Source of the DNA: Acinetobacter sp.
GTDB lineage: Bacteria; Pseudomonadota; Gammaproteobacteria; Pseudomonadales; Moraxellaceae
Length of the DNA stretch: 29,692 bases
Assembly (NCBI GenBank): GCA_030523805.1
Contig: JAUNHS010000003.1
Coordinates: 1-29,692 of the forward strand
Direction of reading: 5' to 3'
Positions 8,260-17,707 of the stretch are shown here, in pieces. The stretch's first letter is position 1; every line of letters begins with the position of its first letter. The position numbers and the translations under genes are program-made. The notes under the pieces were generated by a model, which was not told where the DNA came from, searched no databases, and saw nothing but the letters and a program-made list of their open reading frames with translations.

Positions 8260-8328
8260 CTTTTTACCCACAAATGCTTAAAAACAGTTTAAAATAAACA
8301 TCATTAGTCAATTTTGGAAATCGCCACC

Positions 8329-9621
8329 ATGCGTCGTTTATCTACCCTTGAACCTACGTTTCAATCTCAATTTAAACAATTATTGGCGTTTGAAACCGTC
8401 AATGATCCACAGCTTTTAGCGACCGTTGATCAAATTATTGCCGATGTACGCACGCATGGCGATGCCCATATTTTAAAATTAACACAACAATTTGACCAAC
8501 ACCCTGCACAAACTTTTGCTGAATTAGAATTAACTGCTGCACAGCTCAAAGCCGCATTTGACGGTTTAAGTGATGATGTTCGCCATGCTTTAACTTTGGC
8601 AGCAGACCGCATTCGCTCATTCCATCAAGCACAAAAACAAGACGGTTGGAGCTATGTTGATGATTTGGGCAATACGCTTGGGCAAAAAGTAACGCCATTG
8701 GATCGTGTCGGCATTTATGTTCCTGGGGGATTGGCATCGTATCCATCATCAGTATTAATGAATGCTGTCCCTGCACAAGTGGCAGGCGTGGGCGAGATTA
8801 TCATGGTTGTGCCTGCACCAAAAGGCGAACTCAATCCATTGGTATTGGCTGCGGCTCATTTGGCAGGTGTGCATCGTGTGTTTACCATTGGTGGAGCTCA
8901 AGCAGTAGCTGGTTTAGCCTATGGCACAGAAAGCATTCCCCGTGTGGATAAAATTACTGGGCCAGGCAATCGCTTTGTCGCTGCGGCAAAACGTGCAGTT
9001 TTCGGTCAAGTCGGCATTGATATGATTGCAGGGCCTTCGGAAATTTTGGTTTATGCCGAGCAAGGTAATAATGCAGAATGGTTGGCGATGGATTTATTAT
9101 CACAAGCGGAACATGATACGGTGGCTCAAGCCATTCTCATTACGCCTGATGAAACTTTGCTCAATGATGTGATGGCATGGATTGAAAAGCATTTAGAACA
9201 TCTCCCTAAAGCCGATATTGCTCGCACGTCTATTGCCAATCGTGGAGCGTGCATTTTAGTGAAAAACCGTGCCGAAGCCATTGAATTAATTAATGATGTT
9301 GCTCCAGAGCATTTACAGTTGTGTGTAGATGATGCGTTGGCAATGAGTGAAACTATTCGCCATGCAGGGGCAATTTTTATGGGGCGTTTTACACCTGAAG
9401 CGATTGGCGATTATTGTGCAGGGCCAAATCATGTGTTGCCAACATCAGGCACAGCACGTTTTTCATCGCCACTTGGGGTGTATGATTTCCAAAAGCGTTC
9501 AAGTTTGATTTTGTGTAGCGAGCAAGGTGTGCAACCTTTAGCCAAAACGGCAGATATTTTGGCTCAACAGGAAAATTTAGATGCTCACGCACGTTCGGCA
9601 CGTTATCGTTATTCATCTTAA
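8329..9621 (+). CDS. hisD: Histidinol dehydrogenase HisD
   Basis: HisD is the zinc- and NAD-dependent enzyme that oxidises L-histidinol to L-histidine in two steps. The protein has 430 residues, normal length. The catalytic pair E327/H328 lies in VAPEHLQ. The zinc ligands Q259 and H262 (LLSQAEHDT), D361 ([14 protein letters not shown]) and H420 near the C terminus are all present. The ATG at 8329 gives the usual MRRLSTLE beginning; a TTG at 8314 would add five residues but has no better ribosome binding site. hisC follows after 21 bases, so the two form an operon. hisG, which commonly precedes hisD, is absent here. Confidence 0.97.
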   Translation: MRRLSTLEPTFQSQFKQLLAFETVNDPQLLATVDQIIADVRTHGDAHILKLTQQFDQHPAQTFAELELTAAQLKAAFDGLSDDVRHALTLAADRIRSFHQAQKQDGWSYVDDLGNTLGQKVTPLDRVGIYVPGGLASYPSSVLMNAVPAQVAGVGEIIMVVPAPKGELNPLVLAAAHLAGVHRVFTIGGAQAVAGLAYGTESIPRVDKITGPGNRFVAAAKRAVFGQVGIDMIAGPSEILVYAEQGNNAEWLAMDLLSQAEHDTVAQAILITPDETLLNDVMAWIEKHLEHLPKADIARTSIANRGACILVKNRAEAIELINDVAPEHLQLCVDDALAMSETIRHAGAIFMGRFTPEAIGDYCAGPNHVLPTSGTARFSSPLGVYDFQKRSSLILCSEQGVQPLAKTADILAQQENLDAHARSARYRYSS

Positions 9622-9642
9622 CCTATTGATAAGGATACAATT

Positions 9643-10728
9643 ATGACCATCAGCGAACAACAAAAACGCCTATGGAGTCCATTGGTACGAGAGCTTGAGC
9701 CGTATGTACCAGGGGAACAACCGAAAATTGCCAATTTACTCAAACTCAATACCAATGAAAATCCGTATCCACCATCGCCAAACGTGGTGCAAGCGGTGCA
9801 AAATGTATTGCAAAATCAAGCCGATGCCTTAAAACTTTATCCCGACCCTGATGCCAGCGAGTTAAAGCATGCCATCGCCAAACAACAAGGGTTAGACTAT
9901 GCCAATGTATTTGTCGGCAATGGTTCGGACGAAGTATTGGCTCATATTTTCAAAGCCTTTTTTGTGCAAGATTTGCCCTTGCTATATCCTGATATTAGCT
10001 ACAGTTTTTATCCTGTGTATAGCCAACTGTTTGAAGTGAATGCGGTGCAAATTCCATTAAAAGATGACTTTTCGCTTGATGTGAATGACTATACACAAGC
10101 CAATGGTGGCATTATTATCACCAATCCAAATGCTCCAACAGGGCGTGCCATTACGCTCGCTGAAATTGAAATTTTATTGCAAAATAATGCCAATTCGGTG
10201 GTGGTCATTGACGAAGCCTATGTAGATTTTGGTGCAAAAAGTGCAGTACAACTGATTGAAAAATATGATAATTTAGTGGTATGCCAGACCACATCTAAAT
10301 CTCGTTCATTAGCAGGTTTGCGTGTTGGTTATGCGTTGGCTCAACCGCATTTAATCACGGCTTTGGAAACGGTTAAAAATAGTTTTAATTCTTATCCAAT
10401 TGACCGCTTTGCCCTTGCAGCAGCTGTGGCTTCATTTGAAGATCAAGCCTATTTTGAACAGCAATGCCAACAAGTCATTGCCAATCGTGAAATTTTGGTG
10501 CGTGATTTGCAGGCATTGGGTTTTGATATGTTGCCGTCTAAAGCGAATTTTGTGTTTGCTCGCCATACACAAAATGCCAGTGAAATTGCTCAAAAATTGC
10601 GTGAATTGGGCGTGATTGTGCGTTATTTCAATAAGCCACGCATTGACCAATTTTTACGCATTACCGTAGGAACGGAGCAACAAAATCAACGATTGATTGA
10701 CAGTTTAAAGCAAATTTTAGTGGCGTAA
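9643..10728 (+). CDS. hisC: Histidinol-phosphate aminotransferase HisC
   Basis: HisC is the PLP-dependent class I/II aminotransferase that moves an amino group from glutamate to imidazole acetol phosphate. It has 361 residues. Visible fold I features are [12 protein letters not shown] at the N terminus, N161 in NPNAPTG, D190 and Y193 in [10 protein letters not shown], the Schiff-base lysine K219 in [11 protein letters not shown]227 in LRVGYA and the C-terminal FLRITVG. AAGGA at 9631-9635 is 7 bases before the ATG. It is cotranscribed with hisD and followed by a strong terminator. Specificity for histidinol phosphate rather than another keto acid is inferred from the neighbour and the sequence style. 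Confidence 0.95.
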   Translation: MTISEQQKRLWSPLVRELEPYVPGEQPKIANLLKLNTNENPYPPSPNVVQAVQNVLQNQADALKLYPDPDASELKHAIAKQQGLDYANVFVGNGSDEVLAHIFKAFFVQDLPLLYPDISYSFYPVYSQLFEVNAVQIPLKDDFSLDVNDYTQANGGIIITNPNAPTGRAITLAEIEILLQNNANSVVVIDEAYVDFGAKSAVQLIEKYDNLVVCQTTSKSRSLAGLRVGYALAQPHLITALETVKNSFNSYPIDRFALAAAVASFEDQAYFEQQCQQVIANREILVRDLQALGFDMLPSKANFVFARHTQNASEIAQKLRELGVIVRYFNKPRIDQFLRITVGTEQQNQRLIDSLKQILVA

Positions 10729-10767
10729 AACATTTGAATTGCAGCAATCAACATATTGCAATGATTT

Positions 10768-10796
10768 TAAAGGAAGATGTGTGTCATCTTCCTTTA
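10768..10796 (+). terminator. Intrinsic terminator of hisD-hisC
   Basis: A perfect 12-bp stem (10768-10779 with 10785-10796, arm TAAAGGAAGATG) closes a TGTGT loop and is followed by TTTGTTT. It lies 40 bases after the hisC stop. Confidence 0.88.
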
Positions 10797-10800
10797 TTTG

Positions 10801-10830
10801 TTTACCATTTATTCGCAATATTCATATAAA
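10801..10830 (+). promoter_or_regulatory. Possible promoter of the DUF475 gene
   Basis: TTTACC (10801-10806), an 18-base spacer and TATAAA (10825-10830) give a fair sigma-70 match. The RNA would start near 10837, about 65 bases before the chosen start codon. Confidence 0.4.
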
Positions 10831-10902
10831 AAAATATCATTTTTCAGCAAAATCATGGATAATAGAACATCTTTAATTATCTAGTAAATGATTAGGCTTG
10901 AA

Positions 10903-11973
10903 ATGAAACATTTTCGCTTTTCTATTCTTTTTACGATTGTGTGTTTAGCACTTTCGGCATATTGGGGCTATACACACGGCCCAAATGCTGGCATTTCTGC
11001 CATGCTCAATGCTTTAGCCATTACTGCAATTTTAGCGATTATGGAAGTGTCTCTCTCTTTTGACAATGCTGTGGTCAATGCTTCAGTATTGCGTGGTTGG
11101 GACGAATTTTGGAAAAAAATCTTCCTAACCGTCGGGATTTTAATTGCCGTATTCGGTATGCGTTTAGTTTTCCCAGTCGTGATTGTTGGCGTAACTGCCG
11201 ATATGGGAATGATGCAAGTTGTTGATTTAGCATTAAATAATCCAGCAGAATATTCACAACGTTTGATGGATCATCATGCAGAAATTGCTGCATTTGGTGG
11301 TACATTCTTATTAATGGTTTTCTTAAACTTCTTCTTTGATGATGGTAAAGATACACATTGGTTTAAGTGGTTAGAAACACGTTTAACCAACTTGGCAAGC
11401 ATTCCAGCCATGTCTGTTTTCCTTGCACTCATTGCCATTTTAATCATGGCTGCCAATGTAGATGAAGCTCAACGTCTTGTCGTTGTTATGGCTGGCATTT
11501 GGGGCGTGGTGATTTATATCGGTGTGCAAGTGGTCGGACACTTACTTGGTGGCGAACCTGAAATTGATGAACATGGCAATGCCGTAAGTAGTAACGGTGG
11601 TGGCGTAGTCAAAGCAGGTTTAGGTGGCTTTTTATATTTAGAAGTGCTTGATGCATCATTTAGTTTTGATGGTGTGGTCGGTGCATTTGCCATTAGTAGC
11701 GATGTGGTTATTATCATGCTTGGCTTGGCGATTGGTGCAATTTTCGTACGTTCTATGACCATCTATTTAGTAGAAAAAGGTACTTTAGATTCATATATTT
11801 ACTTAGAACACGGTGCTCATTACGCCATTGGTGCATTGGCAATTATCATGCTTGCTAGCGGTACAGGCTTACACATTCCTGAAGTAGTTACAGGATTAAT
11901 TGGTGTCGCCTTTATTGTATGGGCAGTTTTTGCATCTATCGCTTATAGTAAAAAGCAAAATCAAAACGGCTAA
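10903..11973 (+). CDS. DUF475 / TerC-like integral membrane protein
   Basis: A 356-residue polytopic membrane protein with eight or more hydrophobic segments. It resembles the DUF475 family, related to TerC-type proteins, some of which export metal ions such as manganese. Two acidic membrane motifs repeat: MEVSLSFDNAVVNA (47-60) and LEVLDASFSFDGVVGA (246-261), suggesting an internal duplication with metal- or proton-binding residues E48, D54, E247 and D256. An ATG at 10888 is in frame, but the one at 10903 has AGG 6 bases upstream and gives the natural start MKHFRFSIL. The gene is monocistronic, with its own possible promoter and a strong terminator. The substrate is not known. Confidence 0.85.
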   Translation: MKHFRFSILFTIVCLALSAYWGYTHGPNAGISAMLNALAITAILAIMEVSLSFDNAVVNASVLRGWDEFWKKIFLTVGILIAVFGMRLVFPVVIVGVTADMGMMQVVDLALNNPAEYSQRLMDHHAEIAAFGGTFLLMVFLNFFFDDGKDTHWFKWLETRLTNLASIPAMSVFLALIAILIMAANVDEAQRLVVVMAGIWGVVIYIGVQVVGHLLGGEPEIDEHGNAVSSNGGGVVKAGLGGFLYLEVLDASFSFDGVVGAFAISSDVVIIMLGLAIGAIFVRSMTIYLVEKGTLDSYIYLEHGAHYAIGALAIIMLASGTGLHIPEVVTGLIGVAFIVWAVFASIAYSKKQNQNG

Positions 11974-11988
11974 TTACGACCAAAATTG

Positions 11989-12018
11989 AAAAACTGCATA
12001 TCAAAATATGCAGTTTTT
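11989..12018 (+). terminator. Intrinsic terminator of the DUF475 gene
   Basis: A 13-bp perfect stem (11989-12001 with 12006-12018, inner arm ACTGCATAT) with loop CAAA runs into six T residues (12014-12019). It starts 16 bases after the stop codon. Confidence 0.92.
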
Positions 12019-12034
12019 TATTGCCCAAAGAAAA

Positions 12035-12062
12035 TTGCCATTTGCTGTAAATACATTATAAT
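12035..12062 (+). promoter_or_regulatory. Promoter of sdhE-ygfX
   Basis: TTGCCA (12035-12040) and a perfect TATAAT (12057-12062) are separated by 16 bases. The RNA would start near 12069, leaving a leader of about 18 bases that carries the GAGGAG ribosome binding site (12075-12080). Confidence 0.8.
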
Positions 12063-12086
12063 AACAGCACCAATGAGGAGATTCTA

Positions 12087-12350
12087 ATGACTGATTTTGA
12101 ACAACTGACACTTGAGCAACGTAAAACCATTTACCGTGCTAGACGTGGCTTAAAAGAATTAGATGTTTATTTTGACCCGTATGTCAAAAACCACTATCTA
12201 CAAGCCGATGCACACGAAAAGCAATTATTTGCGACACTCATTGAGCAAGAAGACCCTGATTTATTGGATTGGTTTATGGAAGTGAGTGAACCACCAAGCC
12301 AAGAATTAAAACAATTCATTCTTAAACTCAAGCACTTATTGCATGGCTAA
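12087..12350 (+). CDS. sdhE: SdhE, FAD assembly factor for succinate dehydrogenase
   Basis: SdhE (YgfY/CptB family) helps attach FAD covalently to the flavoprotein subunit of succinate dehydrogenase and fumarate reductase. The 87-residue protein has the expected five-helix character, and the family motif RGxxE appears as RGLKE at residues 20-24, followed by LDVYFDPYV. The conserved region LFATLIEQEDPDLLDWFM is also present. GAGGAG at 12075-12080 is 6 bases before the ATG. The next gene overlaps its last 8 bases. The older description as an antitoxin of a CptAB pair is not needed to explain it. Confidence 0.94.
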   Translation: MTDFEQLTLEQRKTIYRARRGLKELDVYFDPYVKNHYLQADAHEKQLFATLIEQEDPDLLDWFMEVSEPPSQELKQFILKLKHLLHG

Positions 12351-12777
12351 ACATTCCATTTTTCACGAATTTCAATTTCGTCCAAGCCAGCTTGCTACAC
12401 TCATACACTTGAGTAGCTTAATCATCATTACTATTTTAAGCTACTCGTTATTAGCCCTACTCTACTGGTTGATATTTATTGGTAGCTTGCTTATTTTATT
12501 ATTTATTTTTAAGCGACAATATACACATATCATCTATTTAGGTCATTTAGACCAAGAGCAATGGACACTCAAAACTCGCCAACGACATCAAGAAAAATTA
12601 CAGCGTATTCGCATTCAACGTATGCTCAATCATCAATTGTATATCATCATTGAATATCAAATACTCAATCAAACACAAAGCAAAAGCCAATCACTCATTA
12701 TTTGGTACGATCAATTAGACCAAACACATTGGAAAGCATTACAAAGCCGAGTGAGCCTACAGCATTTTAATCGCTAA
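12343..12777 (+). CDS. ygfX: YgfX/CptA-like small membrane protein
   Basis: A 144-residue protein with two adjacent hydrophobic helices at about 18-38 and 39-57, followed by a basic soluble domain of about 85 residues. This layout, and the ending in which a D-x-L-D-x-x-x-W motif precedes the final helix (YDQLDQTHWKALQ), match YgfX of enterobacteria, which is also encoded with sdhE. The sequence itself is divergent. It starts 8 bases inside sdhE, without its own clear ribosome binding site, so it depends on translational coupling. In E. coli YgfX was reported as a cell-division inhibitor paired with SdhE, but that role is disputed; the function here is unknown. Confidence 0.8.
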   Translation: MAKHSIFHEFQFRPSQLATLIHLSSLIIITILSYSLLALLYWLIFIGSLLILLFIFKRQYTHIIYLGHLDQEQWTLKTRQRHQEKLQRIRIQRMLNHQLYIIIEYQILNQTQSKSQSLIIWYDQLDQTHWKALQSRVSLQHFNR

Positions 12778-12816
12778 ATTGCATTTCACATCTTCAAAAC
12801 AAATCACAGCAAATAA

Positions 12817-12846
12817 AAAAGAGCCAATGTAAACATTGACTCTTTT
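12817..12846. terminator. Bidirectional terminator between ygfX and rplQ
   Basis: AAAAGAGCCAATGT (12817-12830) pairs with ACATTGACTCTTTT (12833-12846) with one G-U/C-A position. T-runs follow the stem in both directions, so it can end the sdhE-ygfX RNA and the ribosomal protein RNA. Confidence 0.88.
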
Positions 12847-12864
12847 CTCTTCATCAAGTAAAAA

Positions 12865-13230
12865 TTATTTTACTTCACGATCTACAAGCTCTACATAAGC
12901 CATCGGTGCTGCATCACCAGCACGGAAACCTGCTTTAAGAACTCGTAAATAACCACCGTTACGTTCTTTATAACGAGGGCCAAGTACGGTAAATAATTTA
13001 CCAACAGTTGCTGCATTACGAGTACGAGCAAACGCTAAACGACGGTTTGCTACTGTATCGTTTTTAGCTAAAGTGATTAAAGGCTCAGCAACACGACGCA
13101 ATTCTTTTGCTTTAGGAACAGTTGTTTTAATCAACTCATGTTCAAACAAAGAATTCGCCAAATTTTGAAACATCGCTTTGCGATGGCTGCTTGTACGGCC
13201 TAATTTCACACCACTATTACGATGACGCAT
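12865..13230 (-). CDS. rplQ: 50S ribosomal protein L17
   Basis: L17 is a large-subunit protein near the exit of the peptide tunnel. The 121-residue product starts with the family hallmark [20 protein letters not shown] and contains [21 protein letters not shown] and a C-terminal [16 protein letters not shown]. It is the last gene of the alpha section, 14 bases after rpoA, which is its usual position in gammaproteobacteria, and is followed by the shared terminator. Confidence 0.98.
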   Translation of the reverse strand: MRHRNSGVKLGRTSSHRKAMFQNLANSLFEHELIKTTVPKAKELRRVAEPLITLAKNDTVANRRLAFARTRNAATVGKLFTVLGPRYKERNGGYLRVLKAGFRAGDAAPMAYVELVDREVK

Positions 13231-13244
13231 GGTGATAGTCCTAC

Positions 13245-14255
13245 TTAATTACGGCTACGATATGCAAAACGGTCATCCATTCTCAAACTAGCAGGTGGCC
13301 AATTTTCCAAACGCATACCTAATTGCAAATCTTTAGAAGCCAACACATCTTTAATCTCTGTAAGCGATTTTTTACCTAAGTTAGGTGTTTTTAACAACTC
13401 AACTTCTGTACGCTGTACAAGATCACCAATGTAATAAATATTTTCTGCTTTCAAACAGTTAGCAGAACGAACAGTAAGCTCTAGATCATCTACTGGACGA
13501 AGCAAAATAGGGTCAACTTCTTCACTTGGTTCCATATTCACTGGAGTTTGATCTTTTTGAAGATCAACAAATACCGCAATTTGTTGCTGCAAAATAGTTG
13601 CCGCTTTACGGATTGCTTCTTCAGGATCTACAGTACCATTAGTTTCAAGATCAATAATCAGCTTGTCTAAATCTGTACGTTGTTCTACACGAGCATTTTC
13701 AACTGTGTAAGAAATACGCTTAACAGGGCTATAACTTGCATCTAACTGCAAACGACCTACTGGACGAGTTTCACCTTCAGGGAAACGAGAATCAGAAGTC
13801 TCATAGCCACGACCTTGAGCTACTTTCAAACGCATTTTTAATGCACCTGTTGCACTCAAAGTACCAATTAAATGATCTGGATTGACCACTTCAACATTGT
13901 GTGGCAAACGAAGATCTGCAGCAGTTACATCGCCAGGACCTTGTTTTTCCAATGTTAAATATGCTTCATTTTGATCGAACAGCTTAATAGACAATCCTTT
14001 TAGATTCAGCAAGAGCTCGACGATGTCCTGCTGCAAGCCTTCTAAAGTACTGTACTCATGCTCAACTCCTTCTATTTCTACTTCAACCACGGTTGCACCT
14101 GGTAAAGAAGACAATAGAATACGACGTAAAGCATTACCTAGAGTATGACCAAAGCCACGCTCCAATGGTTCTAGAATTACTTTTGCTGAAGTTTCATTCA
14201 CCGCTTCGACTTTAATCGCTTGTGGTGTTAGAAACTCATTTGCAGTACGCGTCAT
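13245..14255 (-). CDS. rpoA: RNA polymerase alpha subunit
   Basis: The 336-residue alpha subunit starts RNA polymerase assembly as a dimer and contacts promoters and activators. The N-terminal domain (about 1-235) contains [22 protein letters not shown], the dimerisation and beta-binding region. A linker precedes the C-terminal domain (about 250-320), whose helix-hairpin-helix carries the DNA-contacting stretch [18 protein letters not shown] and the motif [12 protein letters not shown]. The protein closely resembles the Acinetobacter RpoA I remember. It lies between rpsD and rplQ in the alpha section. Confidence 0.99.
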   Translation of the reverse strand: MTRTANEFLTPQAIKVEAVNETSAKVILEPLERGFGHTLGNALRRILLSSLPGATVVEVEIEGVEHEYSTLEGLQQDIVELLLNLKGLSIKLFDQNEAYLTLEKQGPGDVTAADLRLPHNVEVVNPDHLIGTLSATGALKMRLKVAQGRGYETSDSRFPEGETRPVGRLQLDASYSPVKRISYTVENARVEQRTDLDKLIIDLETNGTVDPEEAIRKAATILQQQIAVFVDLQKDQTPVNMEPSEEVDPILLRPVDDLELTVRSANCLKAENIYYIGDLVQRTEVELLKTPNLGKKSLTEIKDVLASKDLQLGMRLENWPPASLRMDDRFAYRSRN

Positions 14256-14273
14256 TTATTGCTACCTCAAGGA

Positions 14274-14897
14274 TTATTTAGAATACAATTCTACAATCAA
14301 GCTTTCGTTGATTTCAGCAGATAGATCAGAACGATCTGGTGCAGATTTAAAAGTACCTTCCAACTTAGAATGATCTACATCTAACCAAGCTGGGATACCA
14401 CGTTGAGTTGCCAACTCAATTGCATTTTTGATACGCAATTGTTGTTTTGCACTCTCATGTACTGCAATCACATCACCCGCTTTTACTTGAATAGACGCAA
14501 TATTTACACGACGACCATTCAATGTAATGCTACGGTGACTTACAAGCTGACGAGCTTCTGCACGAGTAGAACCAAAGCCCATACGATAAACTACGTTATC
14601 TAAGCGGCTTTCAAGCAACTGTAACAAGTTTTCACCTGTCGCACCTTTAATGCGAGCTGCTTCTTTATAATAATTACTAAATTGACGCTCTAAAACACCG
14701 TAAATGCGACGGACTTTTTGTTTTTCACGTAATTGTAATGAATACTCAGACTGCTTAGCACGAGGCTGACCATGTTGGCCAGGAACTTTTGCATGTTTTT
14801 TAGTCTTAACGTCAAATGGTTTAACGCCAGACTTAAGTTGTAGGTCTGTCCCTTCGCGACGAGAGAGTTTGCATTTTGGACCAATATAACGAGCCAT
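14274..14897 (-). CDS. rpsD: 30S ribosomal protein S4
   Basis: S4 is a primary 16S rRNA-binding protein of the 30S body; in E. coli it also represses the alpha operon. It has 207 residues. The S4 RNA-binding domain is at about 97-160 ([13 protein letters not shown], then [13 protein letters not shown]). Only one cysteine (C9) is present at the N terminus, so this is the zinc-free form. It lies 12 bases after rpsK and 18 before rpoA. Confidence 0.99.
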   Translation of the reverse strand: MARYIGPKCKLSRREGTDLQLKSGVKPFDVKTKKHAKVPGQHGQPRAKQSEYSLQLREKQKVRRIYGVLERQFSNYYKEAARIKGATGENLLQLLESRLDNVVYRMGFGSTRAEARQLVSHRSITLNGRRVNIASIQVKAGDVIAVHESAKQQLRIKNAIELATQRGIPAWLDVDHSKLEGTFKSAPDRSDLSAEINESLIVELYSK

Positions 14898-14909
14898 GAA
14901 TGTTTCTCC

Positions 14910-15296
14910 TTACACGCGACGTTTTTTAGGTGGACGGCAACCGTTGTGAGGAATTGGAGTCACATCGGTAATGCTATTAATCTTATAACCCACTGCACCT
15001 AATGCACGAACCGCAGATTCACGACCAGGACCTGGACCTTTTACAAGTACGTCCAAGTTTTTCAAACCATAATCTAAAGCTGCTTTACCAGCAACTTCAG
15101 CCGCTACCTGAGCAGCAAATGGTGTTGATTTACGTGACCCACGGAAGCCTTGTCCACCTGAAGTGGCCCAAGCCAATGCATTACCTTGACGATCAGTAAT
15201 CGTGACAATGGTGTTATTAAAAGACGCGTGAATGTGTGCAACACCTTCAGAGACGGTACGAGAGACCTTCTTGCGTGTGCGAGTATCTTTAGCCAT
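14910..15296 (-). CDS. rpsK: 30S ribosomal protein S11
   Basis: S11 lines the platform of the 30S subunit near the mRNA exit and the E site. The 128-residue protein has the typical [20 protein letters not shown] at the N-terminal side, [13 protein letters not shown] in the middle and the conserved end [15 protein letters not shown]; the asparagine of HNGCR is the residue reported to form isoaspartate in E. coli. It starts 19 bases after rpsM. Confidence 0.99.
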   Translation of the reverse strand: MAKDTRTRKKVSRTVSEGVAHIHASFNNTIVTITDRQGNALAWATSGGQGFRGSRKSTPFAAQVAAEVAGKAALDYGLKNLDVLVKGPGPGRESAVRALGAVGYKINSITDVTPIPHNGCRPPKKRRV

Positions 15297-15315
15297 CTTT
15301 TAGCTTCCAGAAATC

Positions 15316-15672
15316 TTACTTTTTAATCGGTTTGCGAGGACCCTTACGAGTACGCGCGTTAGTTTTTGTGCGTTGACCACGGACAGGCAAGCCACGACGA
15401 TGACGAAGGCCACGGTAGCAGCCTAAATCCAACAAACGTTTGATGTTCATTGAAATTTCACGACGTAAGTCACCTTCGGTAGGAACCTTAGCAACTTCCG
15501 CACGAATCGCATCGAGCTGAGTATCATCTAAGTCACGGATTTTTGTTGTTGGTGCAATACCTACAGCAGCTAAAATTTGCTGAGCAGTAAAACGACCAAT
15601 ACCAAAAATATATGTAAGAGAGATAACAGCGTGCTTGTTATCCGGAATATTTACACCGGCAATACGAGCCAT
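15316..15672 (-). CDS. rpsM: 30S ribosomal protein S13
   Basis: S13 sits in the 30S head and forms bridges to the large subunit. The 118-residue product begins [26 protein letters not shown] sequence and ends in a basic tail containing [15 protein letters not shown]. The ATG at 15672 follows GGAG by 7 bases. It is the first gene of the alpha section and is preceded by a 107-base gap with a likely promoter and leader, where S4 could act on translation as in E. coli. Confidence 0.99.
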   Translation of the reverse strand: MARIAGVNIPDNKHAVISLTYIFGIGRFTAQQILAAVGIAPTTKIRDLDDTQLDAIRAEVAKVPTEGDLRREISMNIKRLLDLGCYRGLRHRRGLPVRGQRTKTNARTRKGPRKPIKK

Positions 15673-15732
15673 TCATTTTCTCCAATAAAGGCAATCAAGT
15701 TAATAAACGCCTTCTCAAAATATGAGATGCGA

Positions 15733-15762
15733 ATAATAACTCAATTCGCCTACTGAAATCAA
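15733..15762 (-). promoter_or_regulatory. Likely alpha-section promoter upstream of rpsM
   Basis: On the minus strand TTGATT (15762-15757), an 18-base spacer and TATTAT (15738-15733) form a fair sigma-70 promoter. The RNA would start near 15726, giving a leader of about 54 bases. A 6-bp dyad, GCGAAT (15729-15734) with ATTCGC (15744-15749), overlaps the -10. Confidence 0.5.
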
Positions 15763-15779
15763 CAGGTTTAGACTAAAAA

Positions 15780-15896
15780 TTAGCCTTGACGCTGTTTATG
15801 ACGAGGTTCTGCGCTACAAATCACGCGGATTACCCCATTACGACGGATAACTTTACAGCTACCACAAATTTTTTTCACAGAAGCTTGTACTTTCAT
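15780..15896 (-). CDS. rpmJ: 50S ribosomal protein L36
   Basis: Direct translation gives the 38-residue L36, beginning [19 protein letters not shown] and ending PRHKQRQG. The zinc ribbon is complete: C11, C14, C27 and H33. It is therefore the zinc-binding form, not the zinc-free paralogue used under zinc shortage. It lies 20 bases after secY at the end of the spc section, its usual place. Confidence 0.98.
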
Positions 15897-15916
15897 GATA
15901 AACCTCTTTATATACT

Positions 15917-17257
15917 CTAGTCTTTAGAAAGAGTGGCATTTTTTCTCATCAATGTTTGATTTGTATATTGATGCGATGTTAAGTGTGATTGCAACTGAGC
16001 AATAAAGTCCATTACAACAACTGCAACGATTAATAATGATGTCCCTTCCAATCTAAATGATAAATTAAAAGATCCCACTAAAATCATTGGTAACACACAA
16101 ATAACCGTAATATAAATTGCACCAATAAATGTCAAACGTCCGAGAACTTGATCTAAATAGCGAGCAGTTTGCTCTCCAGGACGTATCCCAGGTACATACG
16201 CACCACTACGTTTTAAATTCTCTGCAATCTCTTTAGGGTTAAACATTAACGCTGAATAGAAATAACAGAAAAATACAATAAGAATGGCGAATAAAACGAT
16301 GTACAATGGTGCACCATATGCTAAAAATACAGATACATCTTGTAAAGCCTTTTTAATCGGCCCAGCATTTGGATCACCCAACCATTGACCTAAACTTGCA
16401 GGTACCATTAACAATGAACTTGCGAAAATTACAGGGATCACACCTGCCATATTAATCTTAAACGGCAAATGTGTCTGTTGAGCAGAAAACATTCTGCGTC
16501 CCTGTTGCTTTTGAGCATAATTGACTGCTACACGTCGTTGGGCTTTCTCAATGAAAATCACACCAACTAATACAGCCAACGATAAAATCGCAAATACAGC
16601 AACACTAATTAATTCTTGCGAACCCTGAATCGGGAACATTTGAATTACTACGGAAGGTAAAGCGGCAACAATCCCCGCAAAGATAATCATTGAAATACCG
16701 TTACCGATACCACGCTCAGTAATTTGTTCACCTAACCACATTAAGAACATTGTTCCTGCAACAAGTGAAGTTACTGCTGGTACATAAAAGGTCAAACCTG
16801 TCGTAGAAGTAATTCCTTGACTAATCAAACCTGCACTCATACCAATTGCTTGAGCAAGTGCAATTAATAACGTACCATAACGTGTATACTGATTAATTTT
16901 ACGACGACCTTGCTCGCCTTCTTTTTTCATTGCTTCCAATGATGGTACGATACTCGTAATCAATTGGATAATAATAGATGCCGTAATATACGGCATAATA
17001 CCTAGAGCAAGAATAGACATACGTTCCAGTGCACCACCAGAGAACATATTGAACAAACCAATAAAAGTTCCTTCATTCTGTTGGAAAAATTCTGCTAATG
17101 CACTGTTATTAATACCTGGTAAAGGGATATGCACTCCTAGACGAAACACCAATAACGCACCAATGAGAAACATCATACGGTGAATAAGGTCACGATACTT
17201 CACATGAAAAGGCTGAGCTTTTTGCACATGGCTCGTAGAGCTAGGAGAGAGAGACAC
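15917..17257 (-). CDS. secY: Preprotein translocase subunit SecY
   Basis: SecY is the central channel protein of the Sec translocon in the inner membrane. The 446-residue protein has ten hydrophobic helices. Visible family features include [12 protein letters not shown] after the first helix, [20 protein letters not shown] at helix 2, [15 protein letters not shown], and the cytoplasmic loop with [16 protein letters not shown]. The start is a GTG at 17257, 6 bases after the rplO stop, with GAGGAG 9 bases upstream inside the end of rplO. The gene lies in the spc section between rplO and rpmJ, as usual. Confidence 0.98.
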
Positions 17258-17263
17258 CCTTTA

Positions 17264-17704
17264 TTACTCCTCGACTTTACCGCCAGCAGCTTCAATCGCT
17301 GCTTTAGCACCTTTAGTCAATGCTACACCTTGTACACTAAATGCACGAGTAACTTCACCAGAAAGCACGATACGAGCACGCAACATATCTTTACGCACTA
17401 CATTTGCTGCTTTTAATGTTTCAAGGCTAACTACATCGCCTTCAACTTTATTTAATTCAGACAAACGTACTTCTGCTGTTTTTAAAGCGACTTGGCTAGT
17501 AAAACCAAATTTTGGTAAACGACGATAAATCGCTGTTTGACCGCCTTCAAAGCCTGGACGAACACCACCACTTTTACGTGATTTTTGACCTTTGATACCA
17601 CGACCACCAGTCTTGCCCACACCAGAACCAATACCGCGACCTAAACGACGATGTTCGCGTTTTGCACCTTCTGCTGGTGCTAGTTCATTTAAACGCAGAG
17701 TCAT
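17264..17704 (-). CDS. rplO: 50S ribosomal protein L15
   Basis: L15 is a late-assembly protein of the large subunit. It has 146 residues, starting [22 protein letters not shown], followed by the glycine-rich RNA-binding extension [22 protein letters not shown] and a globular C-terminal domain. It starts 3 bases after the rpmD stop and ends just before secY. Confidence 0.99.
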   Translation of the reverse strand: MTLRLNELAPAEGAKREHRRLGRGIGSGVGKTGGRGIKGQKSRKSGGVRPGFEGGQTAIYRRLPKFGFTSQVALKTAEVRLSELNKVEGDVVSLETLKAANVVRKDMLRARIVLSGEVTRAFSVQGVALTKGAKAAIEAAGGKVEE

Positions 17705-17707
17705 GGC

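Larger units (their letters stand above)
7945..8328. other. Divergent control region between mnhAB and hisD
   Basis: About 384 bases without a convincing gene. It contains an 8-bp dyad (8033-8054), a Fur-box-like core ATAATCATTAT (8144-8154), a hairpin with a short T-run (8182-8209), two copies of AGCAAAATAA exactly 50 bases apart (8171-8180, 8221-8230) and two copies of CATCGCAA 11 bases apart (8241-8259). A TAAAAT at 8290-8295 could be the hisD -10, but it lacks a good -35. No strong promoter for the mnh operon could be fixed. I saw no leader peptide rich in histidine codons. Confidence 0.6.

Noticed and set aside
8100..8328. A histidine leader-peptide attenuator before hisD
   Set aside because: There is a hairpin with a short T-run, but no short reading frame with a run of histidine codons. 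The only small frame near it is a six-codon one without histidine.
12087..12777. A toxin-antitoxin system (CptAB)
   Set aside because: SdhE is better explained as a flavinylation factor with an intact RGxxE motif, and the toxin role of YgfX is disputed; the pair alone is not evidence for such a system.
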